A DNA stretch of 64,000 nucleotides from Trichoplax sp. H2 (taxonomy: Eukaryota > Placozoa > Uniplacotomia > Trichoplacea). The notes beneath the pieces are model-generated. The model worked only from the letters and a program-made list of their open reading frames with translations. It ran no database searches and was not told the origin of the DNA. The stretch is from positions 1 through 64,000 of the forward strand of contig NOWV01000121.1 in assembly GCA_003344405.1 (NCBI GenBank), read 5' to 3'. Positions 63,494 through 64,000 of this stretch are shown here, in pieces (within the stretch, counting starts at the first letter, position 1; every line of letters starts with the position of its first letter). The position numbers and the translations under genes are program-made.

Positions 63494-64000
63494 CTGTAAA
63501 AAATTAATTACCATGGGTTATAATACGAACAACAGGACAACAGTCTTAGTACCTACTACTGTCAGTATTATCTCTAGGCCGACTAAAGTGTGTGCTCTAC
63601 AGGAAATTGTTTTACTTTCTTAATTAATTGCACCTCTTGCTAAATATACTACCGTGGCGGTATTTGTGGACAGCGGACACGCAGATTTATGCGTATATTA
63701 CAGTTATTACTTCAGTCATTCATTATAATTGCATTCTTATACAAGATCAACTCTGAGCAAGGAGTATTTTACTGTCGATCTTTCTAACAGTAATGAAATA
63801 TATCAGCATCAATAAATTAATTATAAAACAAACTATACAGTATACTGTAAGCGTATATGCGTCTAATCACGGCTCTCTCTCTGTAACACGGTTAATAGGT
63901 AAAGTACCTATATATGAGTATGGATATTAAAATAACGGTCATTGATTGAGCTTGTTCACTTTCATAATGATACATTCTCTCCAGAGTCTCTCATCTGTAC
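63494..64000. other. Upstream intron of the KH-Tudor gene
   Basis: No coding exon is recognisable. The first visible KH exon begins with two bases of a split codon, so at least one more upstream exon must exist; this stretch is therefore most likely intronic. Confidence 0.5.

Overview
This is an animal nuclear genome window: AT-rich, densely intron-split genes with GT-AG introns (most under 1 kb), no operons, and one 20-N assembly gap. Every recognisable gene is metazoan: talin, a TDRKH/Papi-type KH-Tudor protein, and membrane M1 aminopeptidases. Base composition, compact introns and gene content would fit an early-branching animal. I favour a placozoan, but the species is an inference that the sequence alone does not prove.

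Layout. (1) 1804-18234 (+): two adjacent type II membrane aminopeptidases of the M1 / aminopeptidase N family. I traced 18 and 17 exons that join in frame to about 948 and 956 aa, with all catalytic motifs intact. (2) 20578-28021 (+): three very small genes (66, 41 and 70 aa) that share a gapless 24-residue C-terminal membrane segment. I do not recognise the family; it looks like a dispersed tandem family of tail-anchored microproteins and is the most novel item here. Non-coding tandem repeats and hairpins lie between them. (3) 29069-30806: a segment present twice around the assembly gap, with a 405-bp insertion in one copy; probably two haplotypes laid end to end. (4) 33683-40412 (+): a third M1 aminopeptidase (18 exons, 967 aa) with the same exon plan and one GC-AG intron. 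(5) 40413-42948: intergenic DNA with dense TACTGTA/TACAGTA palindromes. (6) 42949-58895 (+): a complete talin gene, 58 exons, about 2579 aa (FERM head, linker, helical rod, I/LWEQ actin-binding module, dimerisation helix, Ser-rich tail). (7) 59551-60222 (-): a small unrecognised helical protein, two exons proposed. (8) 60764-63493 (-): a TDRKH/Papi homologue (two KH domains plus one extended Tudor domain), running off the window at its 5' end.

The aminopeptidases would act as cell-surface or secretory-pathway ectopeptidases trimming N-terminal residues from peptides. Talin links integrin tails to actin. TDRKH homologues tether PIWI proteins to mitochondria in other animals. Apart from the aminopeptidase cluster there is no sign that neighbouring genes work in one pathway. 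All exon coordinates were read by eye from splice consensus, frame continuity and homology between paralogues, and may be off by a base or a codon at individual junctions.
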